This document shows positions 16,698-25,872 of a stretch of 64,000 nt of DNA, in pieces. This DNA is from Salibaculum sp035270045 (GTDB taxonomy: Bacteria; Pseudomonadota; Alphaproteobacteria; Rhodobacterales; Rhodobacteraceae), in contig NZ_DATFIP010000049.1 in the NCBI RefSeq assembly GCF_035270045.1, positions 1 through 64,000 of the forward strand, in the 5' to 3' direction. A model generated the notes under the pieces. The model saw only the letters and a program-made list of their open reading frames with translations, was not told the origin of the DNA and made no database searches. How positions within the stretch are numbered: the first letter of the stretch is position 1; each line of letters begins with the position of its first letter. The position numbers and the translations under genes are program-made.

Positions 16698-17492
16698 GTG
16701 ACCAATCTGCTGAGACGAGGAGTGCGCGCCCTGCGCCGCGACGGCGCGGGCGATCTTCTGGGCCGTCTCTGGCGGCGAACGGCCCGGCGGACCAGGCGTT
16801 TCTTCGACACGCACGTGCTGGGGCTTGCGCGGCGCATCGACCCCTATCTCTACCTGTCGCTCTACCGAAGGGTTCATGGCCATGACCGGGAAATCAACCG
16901 CCTGGTCGCAGACAACGCCCGCGAGATCGCTCAACGGGCCGGGTGTGCGGCCCGGCCACTCTTCATCGACTGCGGCGTCAACGAGGGGGTCATTCTCTCT
17001 CGCTACCGAAAGGCGCTGACCGGTTTCGACTTCGTCGGCTTCGAAATCCAGACGGACGTGATCGAACAGGCGCGAAAAGTGAACCCCGGGGTCGAACTAC
17101 GCAACGAGGCGGTGGCAGCTGAGATCGGAGAGGTCGAGGTCTATCTTGTCGGCACGGCCCGGACGAACATGCGCGGCGGAACCTCGATCCTGCGCCCGCG
17201 GGGTCGCACGCCGCAACAGCCCAGTTACAAGGTGCCTGCCATCCGGTTCTCGGATTTCCTGGCCGAGAAGCGGCGCGAGGGCCACGACTTCATCACGGTG
17301 AAGATGGATATCGAGGGAGCGGAATACCAGATCATCGAGGACCTGCACCGAGTCTGGTCCGAAACCCGCGACCGACCGATCGATTACCTGATGATCGAGT
17401 TCCATCCTGCGCTGCTGGACGAACCCCGAGACAACGGGCGTTACGAAGCGCTGCTCGGCGAGATGGGCGCGCCCTACTCCACCTGGATCTGA
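16698..17492 (+). CDS. FkbM-family SAM-dependent methyltransferase
   Basis: The 264-residue product has LFIDCGVNEGVILSRYRK near 89-106 (SAM-binding loop), FVGFEIQTD shortly after (acidic end of strand two), and FITVKMDIEGAEYQIIEDL near 195-213, the KxDxEGxE signature of the FkbM family, which methylates hydroxyl groups of sugars and other compounds. It starts with GTG at 16698, with AAGGA nine bases upstream. The gene lies between two glycosyltransferase genes and ends seven bases before the next. A methyl cap or decoration of the glycan is the likely role; the acceptor is not known. Confidence 0.8.
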   Translation: MTNLLRRGVRALRRDGAGDLLGRLWRRTARRTRRFFDTHVLGLARRIDPYLYLSLYRRVHGHDREINRLVADNAREIAQRAGCAARPLFIDCGVNEGVILSRYRKALTGFDFVGFEIQTDVIEQARKVNPGVELRNEAVAAEIGEVEVYLVGTARTNMRGGTSILRPRGRTPQQPSYKVPAIRFSDFLAEKRREGHDFITVKMDIEGAEYQIIEDLHRVWSETRDRPIDYLMIEFHPALLDEPRDNGRYEALLGEMGAPYSTWI

Positions 17493-17499
17493 GGTCGTC

Positions 17500-18606
17500 A
17501 TGGCGCGCCCCCGCGAAAACGAACGGACAATCACGGTCGTTCATATCATCCCCTATGACGGGATCGGCGGGGTCGAGGTGGCCGCCCGCTCGCTTCCGGC
17601 GGGGGACCATCCCTCACCTCGGGGCGAGGTACGGGTGGTCAAGCTTTTCATATCGCGGCGCAGCGGCGACAAGGCAGAAGCGCCGCATGTCTGGACCGGA
17701 CCGCGCGCCTCGGAATGGGCACCGGGAAACTACCTGAGGGCCGCGGCCGAGCTGTACCGTCGCCGTCCCGACCTGGTGATCGTGTCGCTGTGGCGGTCCT
17801 GCATCGTGGCACTGTTGGCCAAGATCGTGATGCCACGCCTGCGGCTCGTGGCCTTCCTGCACCTCGCGGAGGCGGTACACCTGCCCGACCGGCTGCTCAA
17901 CGCGCTGGTGATGCGGTTGGCCACGGAAATCTGGGCCGATAGCGACAGCACGCTGGCCAGGCGGCTGCCGGCGCGGCTACGGCACAAGGGCCGGGTGATC
18001 TCGTTCCTGACCGAACGGCTGGAGCGGGCGACGCAAGGGCCCGTCGCGCCGCGCTTCGTCTTCTGGGGGCGGCTGCATCCCCAGAAAGGGCTGGACCGCG
18101 CGCTCGACATTTTCGCGGCGCTGGCCGCATCCCGGCCTGACGCGCGGTTCACCATCATCGGCCCAGACATGGGCAGCGAAACGGCTCTCAATGCGCAGGC
18201 CCGCGCCCTCGGGGTGACCGACATGGTGGTGTTCACCGGCCCGATGGACCGCGCGGCGATCTTCGCCCACGCTTCCGAACACCATTTCTACCTTCAACCG
18301 AGCCTGACCGAGGGCATGGCCATGTCGGTGGTCGAGGCGATGCAGCTGGGCCTGATCCCGGTGGTCGCTCCGGTCGGGGAAATCCCAGGTTATTGTCGTG
18401 ACGGCGAGAATGCCCTGTTCGTGCCACGGGACGTGCACGCCGGGCAGGTCGCCGGGCGCATTGCCTCCCTTTTGGACGCCCCGGATCACGCCGAAAGCAT
18501 GGCGCGGGCCGCGCGCGCGACCTGGGCCGAGCACGCACTTTACCGCGACGACATGCTGACGGCCTGTCATTCACTGCTGGGGCCAGACGGGGTGACACAG
18601 CGTTGA
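17500..18606 (+). CDS. Glycosyltransferase family 4
   Basis: A 368-residue GT-B enzyme. VHIIPYDGIGGVEVAAR gives the acceptor-domain Gly-rich loop, FVFWGRLHPQKGLDRALDIFAAL starts the donor domain, and QPSLTEGMAMSVVEAMQLGLIPV holds the EX7E donor motif. The start lies eight bases after the FkbM stop codon. It precedes a run of three sulfotransferase genes. Sugar specificity cannot be read from the sequence. Confidence 0.83.
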   Translation: MARPRENERTITVVHIIPYDGIGGVEVAARSLPAGDHPSPRGEVRVVKLFISRRSGDKAEAPHVWTGPRASEWAPGNYLRAAAELYRRRPDLVIVSLWRSCIVALLAKIVMPRLRLVAFLHLAEAVHLPDRLLNALVMRLATEIWADSDSTLARRLPARLRHKGRVISFLTERLERATQGPVAPRFVFWGRLHPQKGLDRALDIFAALAASRPDARFTIIGPDMGSETALNAQARALGVTDMVVFTGPMDRAAIFAHASEHHFYLQPSLTEGMAMSVVEAMQLGLIPVVAPVGEIPGYCRDGENALFVPRDVHAGQVAGRIASLLDAPDHAESMARAARATWAEHALYRDDMLTACHSLLGPDGVTQR

Positions 18607-18667
18607 AGGCCTGCATCCTACCTGCTAATCACCCCGCATGGCTTGACCCCATGGAAGTCCAGGATCA

Positions 18668-19570
18668 GTGACAGTGACTTACAAGTGCAACTTGCTGATC
18701 CCCGGCGCCCCGAAGAGCGGCACCACCGCGCTGCACGCGGCGCTCGCCACCCATCCGCAAATCTGCATGAGCCGCCCCAAGGAACCGTGGTTCTTCTTCG
18801 GCGATAGGTTCGAGGGCGGCGCGGCGCGGCATAACGCCCTTTTCGCCCATGCCGAGGACGGCGTACGGGTCTTCGGCGAAAGCTCACAGGGCTATTTCGC
18901 CGATCCGCAGTCGACAAGCCGCATCGCCGAAAGCCTCGATACCCCGAAGATCATCTTGCTGCTGCGTCATCCTGTCGAGAGGGCGCTGTCGCAATACCGC
19001 TACGACGTGCGCCGCGGAATCGAGACCGACCCGTTGGAGGTGGCACTGCGGGAGCGTGGCGACGACCCCGTGCATGTCTGGGACGACCGGATCGGCTTTT
19101 ACCGCAATCTGGGTGGCCATCTCGCCTTCTCGCGCTACACGCGCCTCGTGCCGGCATGGCAATCACGGTTCGGGGCCGACAACGTGCTGGTGCTGCGAAC
19201 CGAGGACATGGCCGCCGACCGCGCGGCGGTGCTGGCGCGGTGCCACGCGTTTCTTGGATTGCCGGAAATCACCTCGGAAGCCATGGCGGAAACGCGCAAC
19301 GCAACGGCCGATACTAGGCGCAAGGTCATGCCCGGCCCTGTGCGCGTTGCCGCCCGGCTGGTGCCCGGCGGCCTGAAAACCAGCCCTTTTTACCGGCGGA
19401 TGCGCGACGGAATGCGGCGCGCGATGACGCCGCGCGCCCCTGACCGTCCAGGGACCGACGCGCTGCAGCGGATGACGCGGGCTCTCTCCGACGACATCGC
19501 CTTCCATGCTGGTCTAGCAGCCCGGGCGGATCACGATGCTCCCCGACAGGCAAAAGGCGCCCCGGCATGA
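18668..19570 (+). CDS. P-loop sulfotransferase
   Basis: The 300-residue product matches the heparan-sulfate-type sulfotransferase layout: LIPGAPKSGTTALHAAL at 10-26, HPQICMSRPKEPWFFF at 29-44, and LLLRHPVERALSQYRY near 97-112 with the 3'-phosphate contacts. It starts with GTG; 18668 and 18674 are both possible, and AGGA at 18661 fits 18674 slightly better. It overlaps the next gene by four bases. It resembles the gene at 3627 in motif spacing, so the two may share an ancestor. Confidence 0.82.
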   Translation: MTVTYKCNLLIPGAPKSGTTALHAALATHPQICMSRPKEPWFFFGDRFEGGAARHNALFAHAEDGVRVFGESSQGYFADPQSTSRIAESLDTPKIILLLRHPVERALSQYRYDVRRGIETDPLEVALRERGDDPVHVWDDRIGFYRNLGGHLAFSRYTRLVPAWQSRFGADNVLVLRTEDMAADRAAVLARCHAFLGLPEITSEAMAETRNATADTRRKVMPGPVRVAARLVPGGLKTSPFYRRMRDGMRRAMTPRAPDRPGTDALQRMTRALSDDIAFHAGLAARADHDAPRQAKGAPA

Positions 19571-20298
19571 TCGTCTCGCACGACCACAAGCTGATATTTC
19601 TCAAACCTCAGAAGGTAGCTGGTACCTCCTTCGAGATCGCGCTGTCGCGCTATCTGGGCCGGCGCGACATCATCACGCCTGTAGCACCGGAAGACGAAGC
19701 CGTTCGGCGCAAGGCGGGCTTTCGCGGCGCACAACATCACGAGTTCACGCCCCGCGACCTGCTGCATCAGCGCAAGTACAAGGAGGTTGGCAAGGCCCTT
19801 CTGCGCCGCCGGATGCCGCGCAAATATTTTCACCACATCCCGGCCTCGGCGGTGAAGCGCCGCGTTGGCGATCAGATTTGGCACGACTACCTCAAGGTGT
19901 CGATCGTGCGGAACCCCTGGGATATCGTCGTCTCCAAGTTCTACTGGGACCAGGGGCGTGATGCGGATATCGCCGACCTGACCCGCTGGAGCATCGCCAA
20001 CCCCGAATTTTTCGCCTTCAACCGGCGCATGTACCTGATCGACGAGGCGCCGGTGATCGACCATTTCCTGCGCTACGAGCATTTCCGCGACGACATCCTG
20101 GCCCTCGAAGACCGCCGCCCGGCGCTGGCCGGTCTGGCCGACACGCTCGCGGGCATCAAGGCCAAGGGCGCCAGCCGCAAGGCCGGAAGCCGCGACCTGC
20201 CCGCGATCTATGCGGATCATCCCAAGGTCGCCGCGCTGGTCGATGTGTTCTTCGAGTACGAGATCAACCGTTTCGGCTACACTCTCGATCCGGGGTGA
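19567..20298 (+). CDS. Sulfotransferase-like protein, first of a tandem pair
   Basis: The 243-residue product opens with LIFLKPQKVAGTSFEIALS (9-27), a P-loop of the sulfotransferase family 2 type, and has KVSIVRNPWDIVVSKFYWD near 113-131, the typical Arg and Ser site. It overlaps the preceding sulfotransferase by four bases. The next gene encodes a protein of the same length that aligns with it end to end without gaps, at roughly half identity by eye. The two are thus an old tandem duplication. The acceptor is not known. Confidence 0.75.
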   Translation: MIVSHDHKLIFLKPQKVAGTSFEIALSRYLGRRDIITPVAPEDEAVRRKAGFRGAQHHEFTPRDLLHQRKYKEVGKALLRRRMPRKYFHHIPASAVKRRVGDQIWHDYLKVSIVRNPWDIVVSKFYWDQGRDADIADLTRWSIANPEFFAFNRRMYLIDEAPVIDHFLRYEHFRDDILALEDRRPALAGLADTLAGIKAKGASRKAGSRDLPAIYADHPKVAALVDVFFEYEINRFGYTLDPG

Positions 20299-20377
20299 GG
20301 CGAGCTTTGCGCCTCCGTGTCGCCCAAACGGATCTCTTTCTTGCCAGCGATCAACCGTTCATCAGGGACTTTCCATC

Positions 20378-21109
20378 ATGATACTCTCGCACAAACATGA
20401 TCTGATATTCCTGAAGTCCAGAAAGACGGCCGGAACATCGTTCGAGATTGCGCTGTCCGAATTTGCCGGGCCAGAGGACATCATCACACCCATTACAGCC
20501 GAGGACGAGACGATACGCCGCTCTCTCGGAGGGCGCGGGCCGCAAAACTACAGTTATGGCTGGTTAGACCTCGTGAAACGAAAGGACTGGCCAAGGATTT
20601 TACGCGCTGTCCGGCGCCGCGACATGCCCAAGAAGTTCTTTAACCACATCGGCGCGAAGGCGTTGCGCCATCGTGTAGGCGAGACCGTTTGGCACGACTG
20701 CCTGAAGGTCTCGATCGTCCGCAACCCTTGGGACATGGTCATTTCGTGGTTCTTCTGGGACTGTGGCCGTGACGCCGAGATAGGGGACTTGACAGACTGG
20801 GCGCTTTCCAGAGCCGACGCGTTCAACCTCAATCGACAATTCTACTTCATCGATGGTGAACCGGTGGTTGACCAATTCTTGCGCTACGAACACTTCAAAT
20901 CCGATATCGGGGCGCTTGAATCGCGTATTCCCGCGCTGGCGGGGCTTCAGGAACGCTTCCACGGAATCCGGGCCAAGGGTAGCATTCGCAAATCCGGTAC
21001 CCGCGATCTGGCGACGATCTACGCAGCCCATCCACGGGTGAACGCCCTGATCAAGGAACACTACGACTACGAGATCGCCCGTTTCGGCTATACACTCGAT
21101 CAGAGTTGA
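20378..21109 (+). CDS. Sulfotransferase-like protein, second of a tandem pair
   Basis: The 243-residue product repeats the layout of its upstream neighbour: LIFLKSRKTAGTSFEIALS (9-27), KVSIVRNPWDMVISWFFWD, FLRYEHFKSDI and RFGYTLD at the end. The ATG at 20378 is chosen because the family N terminus begins there; the open frame upstream runs over the end of the first copy. Base composition is clearly lower in GC than the first copy, so the pair may have come from two sources rather than from a recent local duplication. Confidence 0.75.
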   Translation: MILSHKHDLIFLKSRKTAGTSFEIALSEFAGPEDIITPITAEDETIRRSLGGRGPQNYSYGWLDLVKRKDWPRILRAVRRRDMPKKFFNHIGAKALRHRVGETVWHDCLKVSIVRNPWDMVISWFFWDCGRDAEIGDLTDWALSRADAFNLNRQFYFIDGEPVVDQFLRYEHFKSDIGALESRIPALAGLQERFHGIRAKGSIRKSGTRDLATIYAAHPRVNALIKEHYDYEIARFGYTLDQS

Positions 21110-21169
21110 CCGCACCCGACATCATACGGCATCTCACCCCAGACCGCTTCACCCAGGACATCCCGCACC

Positions 21170-22036
21170 ATGGACATCGTCGCCGTTCTCGCAATGCGCA
21201 ACGAAAAGGCCTATCTGGCCAACGCCTTGCAGCACCTGATCGACAACGGCATCCGTTATGCCATCCTCGACAACGAGTCCGACGATGGCAGCGCCGATAT
21301 CCTGAAAGAGCCGCGGTTCCGCACCAACCTGGTCGATTACCGGACCTTTCCATATCACGGCGTCTACGAGTGGCAGGCCATTCTGGAGACGAAACAGGCC
21401 ATGTACGAGGATCTGGCCGACACTGTCGACTGGCTTATGCATCTCGACCCGGATGAATACGTCCATTCCTACCGCCCGGGCGAGCAGCTGGACGACGCCA
21501 TTGCGCGCATTGCCGCGACCGGGGCGGATGCGATCAATTTCGACGAGTTCGTGTTCCTGCCAGTGGAGGCCGATTACATCCCCGACCATGCGGGCGTGCA
21601 GCCAATGCGGCACTATTATCACTTCTCGCAAGGGGTCCCGCAGAAGATCAACGCGTGGCGCGCGTCGCTGCGCCCCGACAAGGTGAAAAGCGGTGGGCAC
21701 AAGCTGCACGGGATCGACTACCGCCTGGCCGAGGAGACGCTGGCGATGCGCCACTACATGTTCACGGACCAGGCCCACGCCTACGCCAAGTACACCCAGC
21801 GCCGCTTTGCCGAAGCCGAGCTGAAGCGCGGCTGGCATGCCGCCCGCGCCAGCGCCGGGCGTGCCGCCTACCGCTTCCCGCCGCCCGCGCGGCTCAAGAC
21901 GCTTGCCGACCCTGCCGACCGCGCCCTGTCGCGGGCCGCCCCTAAGCCAGTGCATTACTGGCAATGGGGACCGCGCGCCTGGGGCGCGCGCAAGGCACGC
22001 GGCTTGGTGCGGCGCGTTCGACGAGCACTCAAGTGA
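21170..22036 (+). CDS. Glycosyltransferase family 2 (Glyco_tranf_2_4-like)
   Basis: The 288-residue product begins MDIVAVLAMRNEKAYLANALQHLIDNGI, a form of GT-A start in which the NE pair follows the first strand. AILDNESDDGSADIL and DWLMHLDPDEYVHS supply the two acidic sites, the second being the DxD-like motif. The C terminus is Arg-rich. It starts 60 bases after the sulfotransferase pair and ends just before the AT-rich methyltransferase-like gene. Transfer of a sugar during glycan assembly is the likely role. Confidence 0.78.
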   Translation: MDIVAVLAMRNEKAYLANALQHLIDNGIRYAILDNESDDGSADILKEPRFRTNLVDYRTFPYHGVYEWQAILETKQAMYEDLADTVDWLMHLDPDEYVHSYRPGEQLDDAIARIAATGADAINFDEFVFLPVEADYIPDHAGVQPMRHYYHFSQGVPQKINAWRASLRPDKVKSGGHKLHGIDYRLAEETLAMRHYMFTDQAHAYAKYTQRRFAEAELKRGWHAARASAGRAAYRFPPPARLKTLADPADRALSRAAPKPVHYWQWGPRAWGARKARGLVRRVRRALK

Positions 22037-22055
22037 CACGCATTTATTTCAATTA

Positions 22056-23066
22056 ATGGAGATCATATATGGAAGTACTTCAGAAGTCACGGTCTACGCT
22101 ATCGAATCGCTACCCCCATCTTTTCCTTACGTCGCAGGCTTGGGCAGAAGAGAGAAGCAACATTCCAAAGGGGGGGGCAGAATTCTTTGTTTTGGATGTG
22201 CTGATGGCTCCGAGATGACGACGTTAGGTTGCTACTTTCCAAATGCGAGCATCTTCGGCTGTGATGTGAGTAATCAAGGCTTTGAAAATAATGTCGCTGC
22301 CCAACGGACAGGCTATTATTTCGACAGTATGACGGAAAATATCGCTATACACGGAAAGTTTGATCTCATTTTTGCTAATTCCGTGCTTTGCGCCTACCCC
22401 CTCCGATCTGATATAATGGAAGAGTTTTCGTTTCCAACTTTCGAAAATTGGTGCGCTGCGCTGGTTGATAATTTGACCGATGGTGGCTTGCTAGTATTAT
22501 ATAATACTAGTTATTTTCTTCAGGATACCGAATGCTTTCAAGAGGTTCGTCCGGTACGATCCCCAATGCTCTACTCTGCTGGCTGGGTGCCAAAGTGGAC
22601 ACCCAACCATGAATTGGTAACAGACATAGGCTCGGAAGGTGAACCCATTTTCAAAACCAACATGCTGACTCTTGATCGGCAACTAGATTGCTGTTTCGAA
22701 AAATCGGCTGGCAGTCACGTAAATGTGCATGTCGGCGTAACGGAACCAGCAGCCACCCGCGTATTGGGGAAGACTACCACAAACCGGGCATCAGCACAGC
22801 TTGAGAGAACGCTGATCGAAACAGAAAACGGATCACACTATCTGCGTAACCAATGGCGTGTTCAGACAGCGGATCAGACTTCCAGAGCACTCGAGCCTTG
22901 GTGGCAACCCGCTCAACCAGACAGTCTCGAGTTCCAGCCTCCAGCGTGCTTTGACACCTTGCCGCCTCGCCCAAGGTCGGCATCGGACTCAAAAACCCCG
23001 GGACAGAGCGTATCCGGATCGAAAGGACCCTTTAAGCGGCTGGCAAGGCGTCTGCGGAAAAGATGA
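22056..23066 (+). CDS. AT-rich SAM-methyltransferase-like protein
   Basis: The 336-residue product contains RILCFGCADGSEMTTLGCYFPNASIFGCDVSNQ near 41-73, which reads like motif I and the acidic loop of class I SAM methyltransferases, and FDLIFANSVLC near 101-111, like motif IV. The region is far less GC-rich than its surroundings (some 60-base lines are near 35-45 percent), with codon use to match, which suggests recent transfer. No ribosome binding site is seen before the ATG at 22056, although the frame is open further upstream over the previous gene. The C-terminal 70 residues are Pro- and Ser-rich. Substrate unknown. Confidence 0.6.
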   Translation: MEIIYGSTSEVTVYAIESLPPSFPYVAGLGRREKQHSKGGGRILCFGCADGSEMTTLGCYFPNASIFGCDVSNQGFENNVAAQRTGYYFDSMTENIAIHGKFDLIFANSVLCAYPLRSDIMEEFSFPTFENWCAALVDNLTDGGLLVLYNTSYFLQDTECFQEVRPVRSPMLYSAGWVPKWTPNHELVTDIGSEGEPIFKTNMLTLDRQLDCCFEKSAGSHVNVHVGVTEPAATRVLGKTTTNRASAQLERTLIETENGSHYLRNQWRVQTADQTSRALEPWWQPAQPDSLEFQPPACFDTLPPRPRSASDSKTPGQSVSGSKGPFKRLARRLRKR

Positions 23067-25066
23067 GTAGTCCAGCAATATACCGCCCCGAGATAGACGG
23101 GCTGCGCGCCGTGGCGGTGATGCCGGTGATCCTGTTCCACGGCGGAATCACGGGCTTCGAGGGTGGTTTCGTGGGCGTGGACGTGTTCTTCGTGATCTCC
23201 GGCTATCTCATCACCTCGATTATCCTGCGCGAAAAGGCCGAGGGGCGATTTTCCCTGCTCAGGTTCTGGGAACGCCGCGCGCGGCGGATCCTGCCCGCGC
23301 TCTTCCTGGTAATGGCGGTCTGCGTGCCGGTGGCCTGGGTGCTGATGCTGCCTGAACAATACCTGGCCTTTGCGCGTAGCATGGTGGCCGTCAGCGTTTT
23401 CGCCTCGAACATCCTGTTCTGGCGCGAAAGTGGCTATTTCGCCGCCGCGGCCGAGGAAAAGCCGCTCCTCCACACCTGGTCGCTGGCGGTGGAAGAACAG
23501 TTCTACATCCTTTTCCCGTTGGCCGTTCTGTTGATCTGGAAATTGGGCCGTCGGGCGCTGGTCGGCGCCATCGCGCTGGTGGGTCTCATGAGCCTCGGCC
23601 TGAGCCACTACGCCGCGCAGGCCTCCCCGGCGGCGAATTTCTACCTTCTGCCGACGCGCGCCTGGGAACTGATGGCCGGGGTGCTCTGCGCGCTGATGCT
23701 GGACCGCCGCGCGTTGCCCGGCAATGATGCGCTCGCCGGGCTCGGACTGGCGCTGATCCTCGGCGCGGTAATGCTCTTCGACCGGACCACGCCGTTTCCC
23801 TCTCTCTGGGCGCTCGCGCCAGTGGGCGGCACGGCGTTGATCGTGCTGTTCGCGCGACCGGGCGGGAGGGTGGCGCAAGTGCTTGCCTGGCGACCCATGG
23901 TCGCGGTGGGGCTGGTCAGCTACTCGGCCTACCTCTGGCACCAACCGCTTTTCGCCTTCGCACGCATTGCCCTGTCGGACATCCCGCCGGCATGGCTGAT
24001 GCTGGCGCTGGCGGCGGCGGCACTTGGTCTGGCCGCAGTGAGTTGGCGTTTCGTCGAACAGCCCTTCCGCAACCGTCGCGGGGTCTTTCTCGGAGCCCGA
24101 CTGCCGCTGGCGCTGCTGCCGGCGGCGGCGCTGCTGGCCGGGGTCGGCGTGCATGGTCATCTCTCGGACGGGCGACGCGATACCTGGCTGGCCATGGCCC
24201 CCATCGATCAGGCGCATATGTATCGCCTTTACGAAGTCGCCCGCGCCGGAGGCGCCGCCCTCGTGCCAGACCCGGCGCAGCCATGCGTGATGCAGATCCC
24301 CTCGGTCGGGCCACGCCGCGACCGACTGAACCGCTGCTTGGATCAGCACGGGCCTGGCCTACTGGTGCTGGGCGACAGCCATGCGCGCATGATCATGCCA
24401 CCCCTGCAGCGTCTGACGGAACGGCCCTTCGTGGTGACGCTGGCGCGCGGCGGCTGCCGGCCGTTCACTCCGCGCCCCGAGTGCCGTGTCTTCGCCGAAC
24501 TCGAGGCGCTCGTGGCCGAGCATCCCGGGATGTTCTCGGAGATCGTCTACCACAGCGCCGGGCAGGCCGTTCTCGACGACGGAACCGCCATGGCCGGTGA
24601 GCCGGACATGTTCGAGCGCTACGGGCCCGACGAGGCGATGGAGCCATTCGCGCCCGATGAGGGCCGGATCGCAAGCGTGCGCGACTACCTCGACGATCTG
24701 GTTGTACCGGGCGGGCCGCGGGTGATATGGCTTGGCCCACAGGTCGGGCACTACCTGCCGATGCGCGCCCTGATCCGGCGTGGCTGCGCGGCGGAGTGGA
24801 CTTTGCGCCCCGGCCTCGCCGAGAGCTTCGCCGCACTTGACCGGGCGATCGCGGACCGGATGGCGGCGGACGGGGACGTGGATTACATTTCCCTGCGCGA
24901 AATGATGCGCCTTGACCCGGCAAATGATATCGTCTCGTGTGACGCGCTCTACTGGATCGACGGACATCACTGGTCGCAAGCTGGCAGGAAGCGGTTCGCC
25001 CCGCGCCTTGCCCCCCTTGCGGAATTGGTGCGCCCGGTCGGGACGGAGGCGCGCCGCGATGACTGA
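23063..25066 (+). CDS. OafA/YrhL-type acyltransferase with C-terminal SGNH domain
   Basis: A 667-residue membrane protein that probably O-acetylates the surface glycan. The N-terminal part, YRPEIDGLRAVAVMPVILFHGG, is the acyltransferase family 3 signature (the second His of the catalytic region is in LFHGG), followed by FVGVDVFFVISGYLITSII and about ten membrane segments to residue 375. The C-terminal part has LLVLGDSHARMIMP, the SGNH nucleophile Ser, and DGHHWSQAG, the late Asp/His pair. It overlaps the AT-rich gene by four bases and the next gene by eight. Confidence 0.9.
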   Translation: MSSPAIYRPEIDGLRAVAVMPVILFHGGITGFEGGFVGVDVFFVISGYLITSIILREKAEGRFSLLRFWERRARRILPALFLVMAVCVPVAWVLMLPEQYLAFARSMVAVSVFASNILFWRESGYFAAAAEEKPLLHTWSLAVEEQFYILFPLAVLLIWKLGRRALVGAIALVGLMSLGLSHYAAQASPAANFYLLPTRAWELMAGVLCALMLDRRALPGNDALAGLGLALILGAVMLFDRTTPFPSLWALAPVGGTALIVLFARPGGRVAQVLAWRPMVAVGLVSYSAYLWHQPLFAFARIALSDIPPAWLMLALAAAALGLAAVSWRFVEQPFRNRRGVFLGARLPLALLPAAALLAGVGVHGHLSDGRRDTWLAMAPIDQAHMYRLYEVARAGGAALVPDPAQPCVMQIPSVGPRRDRLNRCLDQHGPGLLVLGDSHARMIMPPLQRLTERPFVVTLARGGCRPFTPRPECRVFAELEALVAEHPGMFSEIVYHSAGQAVLDDGTAMAGEPDMFERYGPDEAMEPFAPDEGRIASVRDYLDDLVVPGGPRVIWLGPQVGHYLPMRALIRRGCAAEWTLRPGLAESFAALDRAIADRMAADGDVDYISLREMMRLDPANDIVSCDALYWIDGHHWSQAGRKRFAPRLAPLAELVRPVGTEARRDD

Positions 25067-25856
25067 TATCACACATCTGCTGATCACCCGGTTCAACCTG
25101 AACTACGGCGATCTCTACCCCTATTCCGAGGCCTGGATGGATCACCGCATGGCGCTGTTCGAACGTTATTGCCTGCCCTCCGTCCTGCGCCAACGCGAGA
25201 CCGGGTTCGGCTGGCGCATTTATTTCGACCGTGCAAGGACGCAGGCGCGCCAGGATCATGTGCAAGGGCTGCTGGATCATCCCGGCATCAGTGCCGTTTA
25301 CGTCGACAGCCCCGACGAGATGATCGCCGACCTGCGGGCGCAGGCCCCCGGGACCGGCCTGTTCCTGACAACGCGACTGGACAACGATGACGTGCTGCAT
25401 CCCGCGTTTACCGCCGAAGTGCAGGCGCGGGCAAGGGCGATGGCCGCCGAAGGCAAAGTGCCGGGAATCGTGGATACACCCTGCGCCACTTGGTGGCGCG
25501 AGGGGCAAGCACGGGCGCGGCAGTATCGCTCGGACATCGTGACCCCCTTTGCCACCATGGTCGAACGCCCCGGCCCGCAGGGCTGGGACGAGGGGTATTG
25601 GGGCAGCGGCCCGCGTACGGTATTCATTGCCCGACACGAGAACCTGGACAAGCGCGTGGATCATGTCGCGCGGCTGGACCGGCCCCTTGGCCTGACCGTA
25701 CTGCATGCGCACAATGTCTCGAACGGGCGCAGCCGGTTTGGTGGGCTGGCGGGGCGGATGGCCGGGGCACTGCGGCGCTGGCGCGACCGACACAGCTATC
25801 TGGGGCGGCGCGAGACCGCTGCCCTCTTGCAAGATTTCGGTCTGAGCGGGAACTGA
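25059..25856 (+). CDS. Putative rhamnosyltransferase-type glycosyltransferase (PF11316-like)
   Basis: The 265-residue product has HLLITRFNLNYG, WMDHRMALFERYCLPSVLRQRETGFGWRIYFD and FLTTRLDNDDVLHPAF. This order, with the LDNDD metal site, matches the family called putative rhamnosyl transferase. The ATG at 25059 overlaps the acyltransferase stop region by eight bases; the longer frame upstream is the tail of that gene in another frame. The name of the family does not prove rhamnose as the sugar. Confidence 0.72.
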   Translation: MTDITHLLITRFNLNYGDLYPYSEAWMDHRMALFERYCLPSVLRQRETGFGWRIYFDRARTQARQDHVQGLLDHPGISAVYVDSPDEMIADLRAQAPGTGLFLTTRLDNDDVLHPAFTAEVQARARAMAAEGKVPGIVDTPCATWWREGQARARQYRSDIVTPFATMVERPGPQGWDEGYWGSGPRTVFIARHENLDKRVDHVARLDRPLGLTVLHAHNVSNGRSRFGGLAGRMAGALRRWRDRHSYLGRRETAALLQDFGLSGN

Positions 25857-25872
25857 GAAAGGGGCGCGGCGG

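Noticed and set aside
22913..24349. Minus-strand open frame opposite the acyltransferase gene
   Set aside because: The plus-strand frame has strong acyltransferase and SGNH motifs; the antisense product is His/Arg/Gln-rich and has no motif.
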